This document shows, one piece after another, positions 15,996-23,724 of a stretch of DNA of 36,804 bases; the first letter of the stretch is position 1, and each line of letters begins with the position of its first letter. The stretch is from NCBI GenBank assembly GCA_007130355.1, contig SLSQ01000061.1, positions 1-36,804 of the forward strand, read 5' to 3'. This DNA is from Trueperaceae bacterium (GTDB lineage: Bacteria > Deinococcota > Deinococci > Deinococcales > Trueperaceae). The notes beneath the pieces are model-generated. The model searched no databases and was not told the origin of the DNA. It worked only from the letters and a program-made list of their open reading frames with translations. The position numbers were made by a program, and so were the translations under genes.

Positions 15996-18467
15996 TCATG
16001 CGTCGCGCTCCTCCCCCTGCAACCGACGCCGGACGTCGTCCACGTCGCCGGCGTCGGCGAGGCTCTCGATCGGACCGCTGAGGGCGAGAGCCCGCGTCGT
16101 CTCGGCGAGCAGCGCGAGGTGCTCGCGGCCCGACATGGCATCGGGCGAGATCAGCACGCAGAGGACGTGCACGCGGTGGGTCGAGGACCGGTGCGCGATC
16201 CCGGGGCGCGAAAGGCCGAGCGCGAGCACCGGTTCGGCCAGGCCCCGGCCGCGCGCGTGCGCGATCACGAGGCCCGGCAGCACCTCGGCGGCGTAGCCGA
16301 CGTCGTCGTCCAGCAGTTTCTCGAGCAGCACCGCACGCCGAACCGGCGCCTCCCCGACCGCGGCGTCGAGCAGCCGTTCGATCGCCCCCGCGTAGCTCGC
16401 GTCGGCCAGGTCGGGCAGGAACCGTTCCTCCGTCAGGAGCGCCGCGACCCGGTCGCGCGGCACCGGACCGTCCGTCCCCACGACCCGTTCCGACGGCACC
16501 ACGATCAGGACGCTGCCCGCGTGCTCGCCGAGCGCGCGCGCCAGGCGCGGCAGCCACGGTTCGTGCGCGACCGTCCCCTCGCGGGGCGCGAGGAGCGCCA
16601 CCAGGTCGGTCTGCGGGTCGATCCACTCCGAGCCGTTCCGGAGCACGGCGGTCCACGACGTCAGTCCGTGGAAGGTGGCCTCGAGCGCCGGTTCGACCTC
16701 GCCGCAGCGATGCGCGAGTCGGGTCGTGTCGCCCTGCACGACCAGGACCCGGAGGGAGGCGCCGAGCTGCACCACCAGCCGCTTGACGGCACGGATCGCG
16801 TCGTGGAACCCGGGGGCGTGGTCGGCGAGCGGCGGCACCACCAGCGTCACCCGACGGTGGGTGGCGACCGGCTGGCGCAGCCGCGTGATCGCCACCAGCT
16901 GATCGCCGCGCCGGACGGTGTCGTCGATCACCGCGCCCAGCACGTGGCCGCCGGTGCCGACGCGGCCGTCCCAGCCCAGCACGACGTCGGTGATCCGGTT
17001 GTCGCGCGCGGCGGCGACGATGCCGCTGGCGGTGTTCCGCGCGATCCGCGTCAGCGGGCGGACCGGGACGTCCGCCTCGGCGGCGTGGACCACGGCGTGC
17101 GCCAGGGTGCGTTCGGCGCGGGCGACCTGCTCCTCGCTCGGCACGACCAGGAGGGGGAACACCGGCTCCCGTTCGGCCGGGTCGCGCAACAGGAAGGCCA
17201 GGTCGAGCAGGTCGTCGGCGGTCTGCGGGTTCGCGAGCGGCACCAGCATCCGGTGGGGCGCGTCGTCCGGCGCCGGCTCCTCGCGCTCGGCGGCGACCGC
17301 CACCCGCTTGCCGAATCGTTCGACCAGGGTCGAGCCGACCAGGGTGCTCACCATCACGAGCACGATGACGGCGTTCACGACCGGCTCCCCGAACAGGCCG
17401 ATCTCGAGCCCGACGAAGGTGACCGCGAGCGTGGCGGCCGCCTGCGGAACGCTCAGCCCGACCATCAGCAGGCCCTGATCCAGACTGAGTCCGAAGATCC
17501 GCTGGGCGATCAGGGCGGCGGCCCCCTTGCCGACCAGCACGATCGCGATCATCAGGCCGGCGAGGATCGCGACGTCGGCGCTGCCGACCACGACGCGGAC
17601 GTCGACCAGCATCCCCACCGACAGCAGGAAGAACGGCACGAAGAAGGCGTTCCCCACGAACCGGACGCGCGTCATCAGGGTGCTCCGGTCTGGGACGAGA
17701 GGGTTCAGCGCGAGGCCGGCGAGGAACGCGCCGATGATCGGTTGCGCGCCGACCGCCTGCGCCAGCCAGGCGGACCCGAACGCCACGGCGAGCAGGAACA
17801 ACCAGCGCACCGCGGCGTCGTCGGCGGTGTTGCGGAAGAACCAGGCGCCGAGCTTCGGGACGCCCAGCGTCACGACCACCACGTACGCGGCCAGCCCGAG
17901 CGCGAGCCGGATCCAGAAGCCGGCGCCGGCGTCGCCGGTCGCGGCCCCGTCGATCACGGCGAGCACCGCCAGCGACAGGGCGTCGGTCAGCAGCGTCCCG
18001 CCGACGACCGTGACCACCGCCGGGTCGCGTCCGATCCCGAGCCGCGTGGCGACCGGGTAGGCGAGCAGCGTGTGGGAGGCGACGATCGCGCCGATCAGCA
18101 GGGCGGGACCGAGCTCGAACCGGTAGAGGGTCATCACGATCATCGCCAGGGCGGCGGGGATCGCGAACGAAAGCGTGCCGAAGGTCAGGCTTCGGACGCG
18201 CTCCCGGGCGAAGCCGCGCAGGTCCAGCTCGAGGCCGGCGACGAACATCAGGTAGAGCAGGCCGACGGTGCCGAGCAGCTCGATCGTGACGTCCCGCGCC
18301 AGCAGCCCGGTCGCGTTCGGACCGAGCACCGCACCGATCGCGATCAGCACCACGATGCCCGGCAGGCGCAGCCGCGGCGCGATCAGCGGCGCGATCAGGA
18401 ACGTCGTCACCGCGAGCGCCATGATCAGGACCGGGTCCTGGATCGGAAGGCTGGACGGGAGGTTCAT
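15996..18467 (-). CDS. CPA2 cation/proton antiporter fused to Usp-like and PTS EIIA domains
   Basis: 823-residue fusion. Residues 1 to about 395 form a KefB/NapA-type sodium/proton exchanger with about 12-13 membrane helices (LRLPGIVVLIAIGAVLGP, LYLMFVAGLELDL, and a transport-type Asp in TLLTDALSL). Residues about 400-680 hold two universal-stress-protein-like segments (MLVPLANPQTADDLLDLA; RVTLVVPPLADHAPGFHDAI). Residues about 690-815 are a PTS EIIA type 2 (EIIA-Fru/Ntr) domain with phospho-acceptor His737 in VIAHARGRGL and the late HLALLAETTRAL helix. This suggests antiport controlled by nucleotide or stress signals and by phosphorylation. No PTS EI or HPr gene is in the window. The start ATG has no clear ribosome binding site. 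It is divergent from fhs and closed by a hairpin at 15967-15995. Confidence 0.92.
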   Translation of the reverse strand: MNLPSSLPIQDPVLIMALAVTTFLIAPLIAPRLRLPGIVVLIAIGAVLGPNATGLLARDVTIELLGTVGLLYLMFVAGLELDLRGFARERVRSLTFGTLSFAIPAALAMIVMTLYRFELGPALLIGAIVASHTLLAYPVATRLGIGRDPAVVTVVGGTLLTDALSLAVLAVIDGAATGDAGAGFWIRLALGLAAYVVVVTLGVPKLGAWFFRNTADDAAVRWLFLLAVAFGSAWLAQAVGAQPIIGAFLAGLALNPLVPDRSTLMTRVRFVGNAFFVPFFLLSVGMLVDVRVVVGSADVAILAGLMIAIVLVGKGAAALIAQRIFGLSLDQGLLMVGLSVPQAAATLAVTFVGLEIGLFGEPVVNAVIVLVMVSTLVGSTLVERFGKRVAVAAEREEPAPDDAPHRMLVPLANPQTADDLLDLAFLLRDPAEREPVFPLLVVPSEEQVARAERTLAHAVVHAAEADVPVRPLTRIARNTASGIVAAARDNRITDVVLGWDGRVGTGGHVLGAVIDDTVRRGDQLVAITRLRQPVATHRRVTLVVPPLADHAPGFHDAIRAVKRLVVQLGASLRVLVVQGDTTRLAHRCGEVEPALEATFHGLTSWTAVLRNGSEWIDPQTDLVALLAPREGTVAHEPWLPRLARALGEHAGSVLIVVPSERVVGTDGPVPRDRVAALLTEERFLPDLADASYAGAIERLLDAAVGEAPVRRAVLLEKLLDDDVGYAAEVLPGLVIAHARGRGLAEPVLALGLSRPGIAHRSSTHRVHVLCVLISPDAMSGREHLALLAETTRALALSGPIESLADAGDVDDVRRRLQGEERDA

Positions 18468-18497
18468 GTCGGTCGGATCATGTCGCTGGATTCCCGT

Positions 18498-18523
18498 CGG
18501 AACGGTCGTGCGGAACGGTCATG
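18498..18523. repeat. two tandem 13-bp direct repeats upstream of antiporter gene
   Basis: CGGAACGGTCGTG at 18498-18510 is followed directly by CGGAACGGTCATG at 18511-18523 (12 of 13 identical), then a partial third unit CGGTCGG. A looser copy, CGGTCGGATCATG, lies at 18470-18482 next to the antiporter start. It may be an operator for the antiporter promoter. Confidence 0.5.
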
Positions 18524-18543
18524 CGGTCGGCCTCCGGGTGCGC

Positions 18544-18561
18544 TCGTGCCGTCCGGCACGA
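18544..18561. promoter_or_regulatory. inverted repeat in antiporter/fhs spacer
   Basis: TCGTGCCG-TC-CGGCACGA, an 8-bp arm inverted repeat with a 2-nt centre, midway in the divergent 173-nt spacer. It is a possible repressor site; neither gene ends here, so a terminator is unlikely. Confidence 0.35.
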
Positions 18562-18628
18562 CCGGTGGAAACGGTACCAAGCGGCGCGGCCGGGACGTTC
18601 CGCTCCTGCACCGAACGCGTCCTCGTCC

Positions 18629-18634
18629 TACGCT
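18629..18634 (+). promoter_or_regulatory. -10 element (TACGCT) of fhs, leaderless
   Basis: TACGCT ends 6 nt before the ATG at 18641 with no ribosome binding site between, which predicts a leaderless mRNA and argues against any folate riboswitch. Confidence 0.55.
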
Positions 18635-18640
18635 CGAGGC

Positions 18641-20311
18641 ATGACCCGAGTCCAACTGCGCCCCATCGACGACGTCGCCCGCGAGCTCGAGCTGCCCGAA
18701 GCGGCGCGGATCCCGGTCGGCCGCGACGTCCGCAAGATCGACCTTCGCCACGTCCGCGCCGCACCGGGCGCCGGGACCCGGCCCCGCGGCCGCCTGGTGC
18801 TGGTGAGCGCCATCGCGCCGACGGCGGCGGGCGAGGGGAAGACGACCGTGACGGTCGGTCTGACCGACGGCCTGCGCCGCATCGGCGTGCGTGCGGCCGC
18901 CTGCCTACGGGAGCCGTCGCTCGGTCCGGTGTTCGGCATGAAGGGCGGCGGCACCGGGGGCGGCCGCGCCCAGGTCGAACCGGCGGAACGGATCAACCTG
19001 CACTTCACCGGCGACCTGCACGCGATCGGAGCGGCGCACGACCTGCTCGCCGCGATGATCGACGCCGACCTGCACTTCGGCGGCGCCTCCGGGCTGCGCC
19101 CCGACACGGTCACCTGGCCGCGGGTGCTCGACGTGAACGACCGGGCGCTGCGCTCGGTGATCGTGGCGGCGGGACGCCCGACCGAACGACGCACGCGCTT
19201 CGACATCACCGCCGCCAGCGAGGTGATGGCGATCCTGGCGCTGGCGCGCTCGCACGAGGACCTGCGGGCCCGGCTGGCCCGGATCGTGGTCGGGACCCGC
19301 GCCGACGGCGGCGAGGTCACGGCCGCGGACCTCGAGGCGACCGACGCGATGCTCGCCCTGCTGCAGGAGGCGCTGCACCCGAACCTGGCCCAGACGCGGG
19401 ACGGCTCGCCCGCCTTCGTGCACGCCGGCCCGTTCGCGAACATCGCGCACGGCTGTTCGAGCGTGGTGGCGACCGAATTGGCGCTCGACCACGCCGACGT
19501 GGTGCTGACCGAGGCGGGCTTCGGGTTCGACCTCGGTGGCGAGAAGTTCCTCGACCTCAAGGCCCGTGGCGCCGGACTGGCCCCGGAGGCGGTCGTCCTG
19601 GTGGCCACCGTCCGGGCCCTGAAGGCGCACGGTTCCGGCGACCTGGAGCGCGGCCTGCGGCACCTCGACCGACAGCTCGCCAACGTCGAGGCGTTCGGGC
19701 TGCCCGTCGTGGTGGCGCTGAACGTCTTCGACGACGACGTCGCCGCCGACCTGCGAACGGTCGAGGCGCACGCGGCCGCGCGCAGCGTTCCGAGCGCCCG
19801 GGTGACGGCGTTCCGGGACGGCGGTCCGGGCGGCGTGGCGGCGGCGCGTGCGCTCGTCGAGCTGCTCGACGCCCGGCCGGGACCCGCGCCCGAGCTGGAC
19901 CACCCGTACGCGCTCGAGGACGATCTCGAGACCAAGGTCCGCAAACTGGCGCGACGGGTGTACGGCGCCCGCGACGCGACGCTGAGCGAGCGGGCCGCGC
20001 GGCAGGCGGCCGCGCTCGCGGGAGCCGGGCACGGCCGCCTGCCGATCTGCATGGCGAAGACGCCGCTCTCGTTCGGACCGAGCCCGAAGGACGGCGGGTT
20101 GGCGGAGGGGTTCGACCTGCCGATCCGTTCGCTCAGGCTCGCGGCGGGCGCCGGGTTCGTCGTCGCGATGGCGGGGGCGGTGGTGGCCATGCCGGGTCTG
20201 CCGCGCGAGCCGGCGGCCAAGCGGGTTCGGGTGCGGCCGGACGGCACGGTGACCGGTCTGATGCAGGGCGAGGCGGAGGAACCGGAACCGGTGGCGGGCC
20301 ACGACGCCTGA
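18641..20311 (+). CDS. fhs: formate-tetrahydrofolate ligase
   Basis: 556-residue cytosolic ligase that makes 10-formyl-tetrahydrofolate from formate, ATP and tetrahydrofolate, feeding one-carbon metabolism. The length matches the bacterial family (about 555-560). Hallmarks are the ATP loop TAAGEGKTT at 61-69 (the usual Pro at position 2 is Ala), REPSLGPVFGMKGGGTGGG followed by AQVEP, the INLHFTGDLHAI segment, TEAGFGFDLGGEKFLDLK, and the C-terminal RVRVRPDGTVTGLM region. The start is placed at ATG 18641 because it opens the conserved N-terminus and follows a -10 box; upstream in-frame extension is unconserved Arg-rich sequence. It stands alone, divergent from the antiporter, with no folate-pathway neighbours. 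Confidence 0.97.
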   Translation: MTRVQLRPIDDVARELELPEAARIPVGRDVRKIDLRHVRAAPGAGTRPRGRLVLVSAIAPTAAGEGKTTVTVGLTDGLRRIGVRAAACLREPSLGPVFGMKGGGTGGGRAQVEPAERINLHFTGDLHAIGAAHDLLAAMIDADLHFGGASGLRPDTVTWPRVLDVNDRALRSVIVAAGRPTERRTRFDITAASEVMAILALARSHEDLRARLARIVVGTRADGGEVTAADLEATDAMLALLQEALHPNLAQTRDGSPAFVHAGPFANIAHGCSSVVATELALDHADVVLTEAGFGFDLGGEKFLDLKARGAGLAPEAVVLVATVRALKAHGSGDLERGLRHLDRQLANVEAFGLPVVVALNVFDDDVAADLRTVEAHAAARSVPSARVTAFRDGGPGGVAAARALVELLDARPGPAPELDHPYALEDDLETKVRKLARRVYGARDATLSERAARQAAALAGAGHGRLPICMAKTPLSFGPSPKDGGLAEGFDLPIRSLRLAAGAGFVVAMAGAVVAMPGLPREPAAKRVRVRPDGTVTGLMQGEAEEPEPVAGHDA

Positions 20312-20366
20312 ATCCCGAGTGGTCCGCTACGTATTGTGCCTTGCGCGGCGCGGCGAGCACGCTGCG

Positions 20367-20372
20367 TAGCCT
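20367..20372 (+). promoter_or_regulatory. candidate -10 (TAGCCT) of beta-helix protein gene
   Basis: TAGCCT, 50 nt upstream of the ATG at 20423. The leader would carry the GAAAGGAG binding site. A second possible -10 (TATTGT) is at 20332-20337. Confidence 0.4.
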
Positions 20373-20422
20373 CGAGGCGTCCGCATCCGAATCCCTACGA
20401 CACCGTCGAAAGGAGCCCCACG

Positions 20423-21547
20423 ATGCGCACGCCCTTCCCTGCCCCCTCCCCCACGACTCGGACCGCCTGGCTCGCCGCCGTGGCGTTCGCCCTCGCCTCG
20501 ACCGCCCTGGCCGACGGGCACGGACCGACGGCCGTCGAGTGCGTCGCCGGCGACGAGCTGGCCGCCGCGCTCGAAGGCGCGACGCCCGGCACGACCCTCG
20601 CCCTGTCCGGCACCTGCGACGGTCCCGTCCGTATCGCCGTCGACGGCGTCGCGCTCGACGGCGGCGGCGACGCGTCGATCCGCGTGCCCGAGGACGCCTC
20701 CGGTCCCGTCGTCCACGTGGACGGCGCACGCGACGTGGAGCTCTCCGGCCTGACGCTGGCGGACGGGCAGCACGGCCTGCTGGCCGAACGGATGGCGTCG
20801 CTGGTGCTGCGCGACGTCGTCGCGCGCGACAACGGCGCCCACGGCTTCGAGGTCATCAACTCGTTCGTCGAAGGGTTCGACCTGCACGCCCACGACAACG
20901 GCCGCGTCGGCTTCAACCTCAACCGCGGCGGCGAGGCGCGCCTCACGAACGCGCTGCTCGAGGAGAACGGCATCTCCGGCCTGATCTCGTTCAACGGCGC
21001 GATCGTCCGGCTCGAGGACCGCAACGTGATCCGCGCGAACGGCGACCAAGGGTTCACCCTCGGCATGAACGGCATGCTCTTCACGATCGGCGCGGAGCTC
21101 GTCGTCGAGGAGAACGGCGCCGAAGGGATCTTCCTACAGCAGTCCGGGCACGCGCAGTTCCTGGGCGGCTCCGTGCACGTGCGCGGCAACGGCGGCGCCG
21201 GCATCGGCGCCGACTTCGGCTCGACCCTGGCGCTCGGCATCGACGAGTTCATGGTCCCCGGCGAGGTGACGCTCGAGGACAACGCCGGACCCGGCCTGCT
21301 CGCCGACCGCGGCGCGATCGTCGCGGCCGAGTCGGTGATGCCGGTGACCGCGCGCGGCAACGACGGTCCCGGACTCCACGTCGGCGACGGGGCGCAGGTC
21401 TCGGTCGCCGACGCCACCTTCGAGGGCAACGACGGCGGTGGGATCGTGGTCGGCACGCGCGGCCTGCTCACGACGCACGGAGGCGAGCACGACGGCCTGA
21501 CCTGCGACGCCACCGCGACCGTCCGCGGCGACGCGGCCTGCCCCTGA
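20423..21547 (+). CDS. secreted right-handed parallel beta-helix protein
   Basis: 374-residue exported protein. The signal peptide is about 1-30 (LAAVAFALASTALADG). The remainder is built from roughly 20-25-residue repeats with Asn/Gly turns (ARDNGAHGFEV, LEENGISGLIS, IRANGDQGFTL, VEENGAEGIFL, VRGNGGAGIGA, LEDNAGPGLLA, ARGNDGPGLHV, FEGNDGGGIVV), the ladder pattern of pectate-lyase-like or NosD/periplasmic copper-binding-like beta-helices. No catalytic signature of a lyase is evident. Cys residues occur only near the two ends (ECVAG, SGTCDG and LTCDA/AACP), and could form caps. The start has GAAAGGAG 8 nt upstream. The role is probably carbohydrate or surface binding; this is inference from fold only. 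Confidence 0.85.
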   Translation: MRTPFPAPSPTTRTAWLAAVAFALASTALADGHGPTAVECVAGDELAAALEGATPGTTLALSGTCDGPVRIAVDGVALDGGGDASIRVPEDASGPVVHVDGARDVELSGLTLADGQHGLLAERMASLVLRDVVARDNGAHGFEVINSFVEGFDLHAHDNGRVGFNLNRGGEARLTNALLEENGISGLISFNGAIVRLEDRNVIRANGDQGFTLGMNGMLFTIGAELVVEENGAEGIFLQQSGHAQFLGGSVHVRGNGGAGIGADFGSTLALGIDEFMVPGEVTLEDNAGPGLLADRGAIVAAESVMPVTARGNDGPGLHVGDGAQVSVADATFEGNDGGGIVVGTRGLLTTHGGEHDGLTCDATATVRGDAACP

Positions 21548-21554
21548 GGGGCAG
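21538..21554 (+). terminator. hairpin whose loop is the stop codon
   Basis: CTGCCCC-TGA-GGGGCAG: a 7-bp stem with the beta-helix gene's TGA (21545-21547) as its 3-nt loop. No T-tract. Confidence 0.45.
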
Positions 21555-21576
21555 CACGAGGCACGCCCGGAGGTTC

Positions 21577-21614
21577 GGCGCCCGCGGCCCGGTCCCGCAC
21601 CGGTCGCGGGCGCC
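21577..21614. terminator. bidirectional GC hairpin between beta-helix and kelch genes
   Basis: A perfect 10-bp stem GGCGCCCGCG / CGCGGGCGCC with an 18-nt loop that itself holds a 5-bp stem (CCGGT / ACCGG). It lies in the convergent spacer and can serve both genes. Confidence 0.55.
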
Positions 21615-21631
21615 GTTCCGTGGGGCGGTCG

Positions 21632-22627
21632 TCAGCGCCCGGCGTCCCAGACGTCGACGGTGTCGACCAACGTCGTGAAGGTGTCCCACCCGGCGCCGGT
21701 CGCGCCCCCGATCACGTACCAGGCGTCGCCCGTTCCGGCCGACGCGATCCCGTGCCGCGCCGTCGGCAACGGCTCCGTCCGCGTCCAGGCGTCCCGCGCC
21801 GGGTCGAACGCTTCGTGGTCGGCGAAGGTCCGCGCCGAGTCGAGCGCCTCGCCTCCGACGACGTGGACACGGCCGCCCACCGCTCCGGCCGTGTGCCCGC
21901 TGCGCGGGGTCGGCAGGGGCGGTCGCGTCGTCCAAGCGTCGGCGTCGGGATCGTACGCCTCGTGCGTTCCGAGGTTGCCACGGCCGGGCCAACGCCCGCC
22001 GACCACGTGCACCCTCCCGTCCACGACCGTCGCGGCGAGGTGCTCGCGGGCGGTGGGCAGCGGCGCGGCCGGCTCGAGCCAGGCGCCGGCCGCCACGTCG
22101 AGGCGCCACACCTCCTGCGGCGCGGCGCCGACGCCGCCGATCACGTACACCACGTCGTCGACGGCGACGGTCACGTGCGCCGCCCGCGGTCCGGGCAGGT
22201 CCGGCAGGCGTGCCCAGGCGCCGGCGACCGGATCGAACGCCCAGACCGCGGCGTGGTCGGTGCGGAACTCGAGGTCGCGGTACCCGCCCGTGACCACGAC
22301 CCGTCCCGCAGCGGCGGCGACGCCGGCGTGGTGGACCGGTTCCGGCAGCGGCGGGAGCGCCGTCCAGCGGCCGGTCGCGACGTCGAACGCCTCGAACGCC
22401 GCGACGGTGCCGTCCGGACCCAACCCGCCCGGAACGTAGACGAAGCCGTCCAGGGCGGCGGCGTGCATCTCGGAGCGGGGCGTCGGCAGCGACGCCGCGC
22501 TCCGCCACGGGCCGGCGGCGTCTTCCTGACCGACCCCCGTGCCCGCGACGGCCAGGACCGCCAGGGAGGCGCCGAGGAGGAGGTCGAACGCGCGTCGGCG
22601 GACGGATACGGCTCGGGTCCGGTTCAT
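21632..22627 (-). CDS. secreted kelch-repeat beta-propeller protein
   Basis: 331-residue exported protein. The N-terminal signal (about 1-34, LLLGASLAVLAVAGTGVGQ) is followed by six kelch units of about 47 residues with recurring PLPTPRSxHxAxxxxGRVHVVGG and AYDPDADAWT-type strands, which is enough for one closed six-blade propeller. No catalytic domain is attached. Kelch propellers bind proteins or glycans, and some (galactose oxidase, sialic acid mutarotase NanM) act on sugars; I see no copper-ligand set that would make it an oxidase. The ATG at 22627-22625 has no clear ribosome binding site. It converges with the beta-helix gene and is divergent from the KaiBC block. Confidence 0.9.
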   Translation of the reverse strand: MNRTRAVSVRRRAFDLLLGASLAVLAVAGTGVGQEDAAGPWRSAASLPTPRSEMHAAALDGFVYVPGGLGPDGTVAAFEAFDVATGRWTALPPLPEPVHHAGVAAAAGRVVVTGGYRDLEFRTDHAAVWAFDPVAGAWARLPDLPGPRAAHVTVAVDDVVYVIGGVGAAPQEVWRLDVAAGAWLEPAAPLPTAREHLAATVVDGRVHVVGGRWPGRGNLGTHEAYDPDADAWTTRPPLPTPRSGHTAGAVGGRVHVVGGEALDSARTFADHEAFDPARDAWTRTEPLPTARHGIASAGTGDAWYVIGGATGAGWDTFTTLVDTVDVWDAGR

Positions 22628-22770
22628 GGTGCGACGGTGGCACGTCCGCCCGTGCGGCGGATGAGGGGTCGGGCGCGCGGAGGGCCGGCGCGCACCCCCC
22701 GGTCGGTCCCCGGCGTCGCCCGGACCTCGAAACCGGAGTCAGGTCGCGAACCCGTGCCGCGTCCTCGTCG

Positions 22771-22776
22771 TACGAT
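22771..22776 (+). promoter_or_regulatory. candidate -10 (TACGAT) of the SBP-EAL-KaiC-KaiB operon
   Basis: TACGAT in the 293-nt spacer between the divergent kelch gene and the operon. If used, the leader is about 135 nt and contains a GCCGGC-GTCGA-GCCGGC hairpin (22854-22870). No -35 box is convincing; other TAC-type hexamers at 22828-22850 are poorer. Nothing else is recognisable in 22628-22920. Confidence 0.35.
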
Positions 22777-22924
22777 GACGGCCAGGGGACGCCGAACCGT
22801 CCGTGAGGCACCGGCGGAACGGCGAGGTACGACACTGATACACGCTACGAAGCGCCGGCGTCGAGCCGGCACGGGCCGATCGAACGCCCGAACGGCCCCG
22901 AAGCGAACGGGCTGCCGCAGGTGA
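22775..22924 (+). CDS. possible 49-residue Arg-rich leader ORF
   Basis: An ATG at 22775 opens a frame of 49 codons whose TGA overlaps the GTG start of the binding-protein gene (GTGA), the same junction used throughout this operon. The product would be extremely basic (about one third Arg) and resembles no family I know. Arg-rich frames arise by chance in such GC-rich DNA, and the candidate -10 box overlaps its ATG, so it may not be transcribed. It is listed because the following gene lacks a good ribosome binding site and coupling would explain that. Confidence 0.2.
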   Translation: MTARGRRTVREAPAERRGTTLIHATKRRRRAGTGRSNARTAPKRTGCRR

Positions 22925-23724
22925 CGTCGCGCCGGCGACGTTTCGGCGCCGTCGCGGCGATCGTCGCGACGGTCGTGGTGCTGGTCTGGAGCCTCGTGGC
23001 GGGCATCGGGGCGCCGCCCGCCACCGCCGACGACGCCGCGCCGATCCGGATCGCGTGGCCGACCGATGCCGCCGACGCCCTGCTCTGGATCGCGCTGGAC
23101 GACGACGCGTTCCGCGACGCGGGGGCGCGGGTCGAAGCGGTGGCGCACGATCGCGACGACGACGGGACCCGCCGCCTCCTGGACGACCTCCGCGCCGGAA
23201 CGATCGATCTCGCCGCCGTCGCCCTGCACGACGTCGCCGCCGAGTTCGCGTCCCGCGACGGCCGGGTCGCGGCGGACGATCCCACGATCCTCGCCGCGAT
23301 CGCGCACGTCGCGGAGGCCGCCCCGGCCACCGCCCTCGCGCATCGGGTCGTCGTCGCCCGCCGGAGCGACGTCGCGCGCGATCCCGACCGCTACGCCCGG
23401 GTGCTGACCGCGCTCGCCGCGACGCTCGACGCGACGGGGGGCGGGACGGAGCCCCTTCCGGACGGCTTCGCCCGGTCGTCCGGCGTCGCGCCCGACGTCG
23501 CCGCGGACCGGTACCGGGCGACCACCCTGGACCTGAGCCTGGAGTGGAACGTCCTCGCCGCGTTCCTCGCCCTGGGCGATCGGTTCCGTGCGGAGGGCCG
23601 GGCGGCCTGGCCGCCCGACGGGCCGGTCCTCGGCGCCTTCGATCCGCGTCCCCTCGAACGGGCCGCCTCGCCGGCTCCGACCTTTCCCTGGCTCGCGCCC
23701 GGCTCCGGCGCGGGGGCGCCGTGA
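22921..23724 (+). CDS. short NMT1/SsuA-like periplasmic substrate-binding protein
   Basis: 267-residue exported protein. An Arg-rich N-terminus and hydrophobic helix (about 7-36) form a signal peptide or anchor. The mature part resembles the nitrate/sulfonate/thiamine-precursor binding family: IRIAWPTDAADALLWIALDDDAF (first strand and helix), RRLLDDLRAGTIDLAAVALHDV (ligand-contact helix), VVVARRSDVARDPDRYARVL, and a helical C-terminus with VAADRYRATTLDLSLEW. At about 230 mature residues it is shorter than the usual 290-310 and seems to lack much of the second lobe. No permease or ATPase gene accompanies it; instead its TGA overlaps the GTG of a transmembrane EAL protein. I infer a periplasmic sensor subunit for that protein rather than a transport component. 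Confidence 0.7.
   Translation: MTSRRRRFGAVAAIVATVVVLVWSLVAGIGAPPATADDAAPIRIAWPTDAADALLWIALDDDAFRDAGARVEAVAHDRDDDGTRRLLDDLRAGTIDLAAVALHDVAAEFASRDGRVAADDPTILAAIAHVAEAAPATALAHRVVVARRSDVARDPDRYARVLTALAATLDATGGGTEPLPDGFARSSGVAPDVAADRYRATTLDLSLEWNVLAAFLALGDRFRAEGRAAWPPDGPVLGAFDPRPLERAASPAPTFPWLAPGSGAGAP

Noticed and set aside
18521..18640. In-frame upstream extension of fhs with an earlier start
   Set aside because: The extension is Arg-rich and outside the conserved fhs N-terminus; a -10 box lies between it and the ATG at 18641.
18562..18640. Folate (THF) riboswitch before fhs
   Set aside because: The predicted transcript begins at or next to the ATG, leaving no leader for a riboswitch.
15951..18644. 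897-codon plus-strand frame across the antiporter region
   Set aside because: Product is His/Gln/Asp/Arg-rich low complexity; it mirrors the antiporter's hydrophobic codons on the other strand.
20653..21450. DNA-level tandem repeats in the beta-helix gene
   Set aside because: The repetition is at protein level (Asn-Gly turns of beta-helix rungs); the DNA copies are not near-identical.
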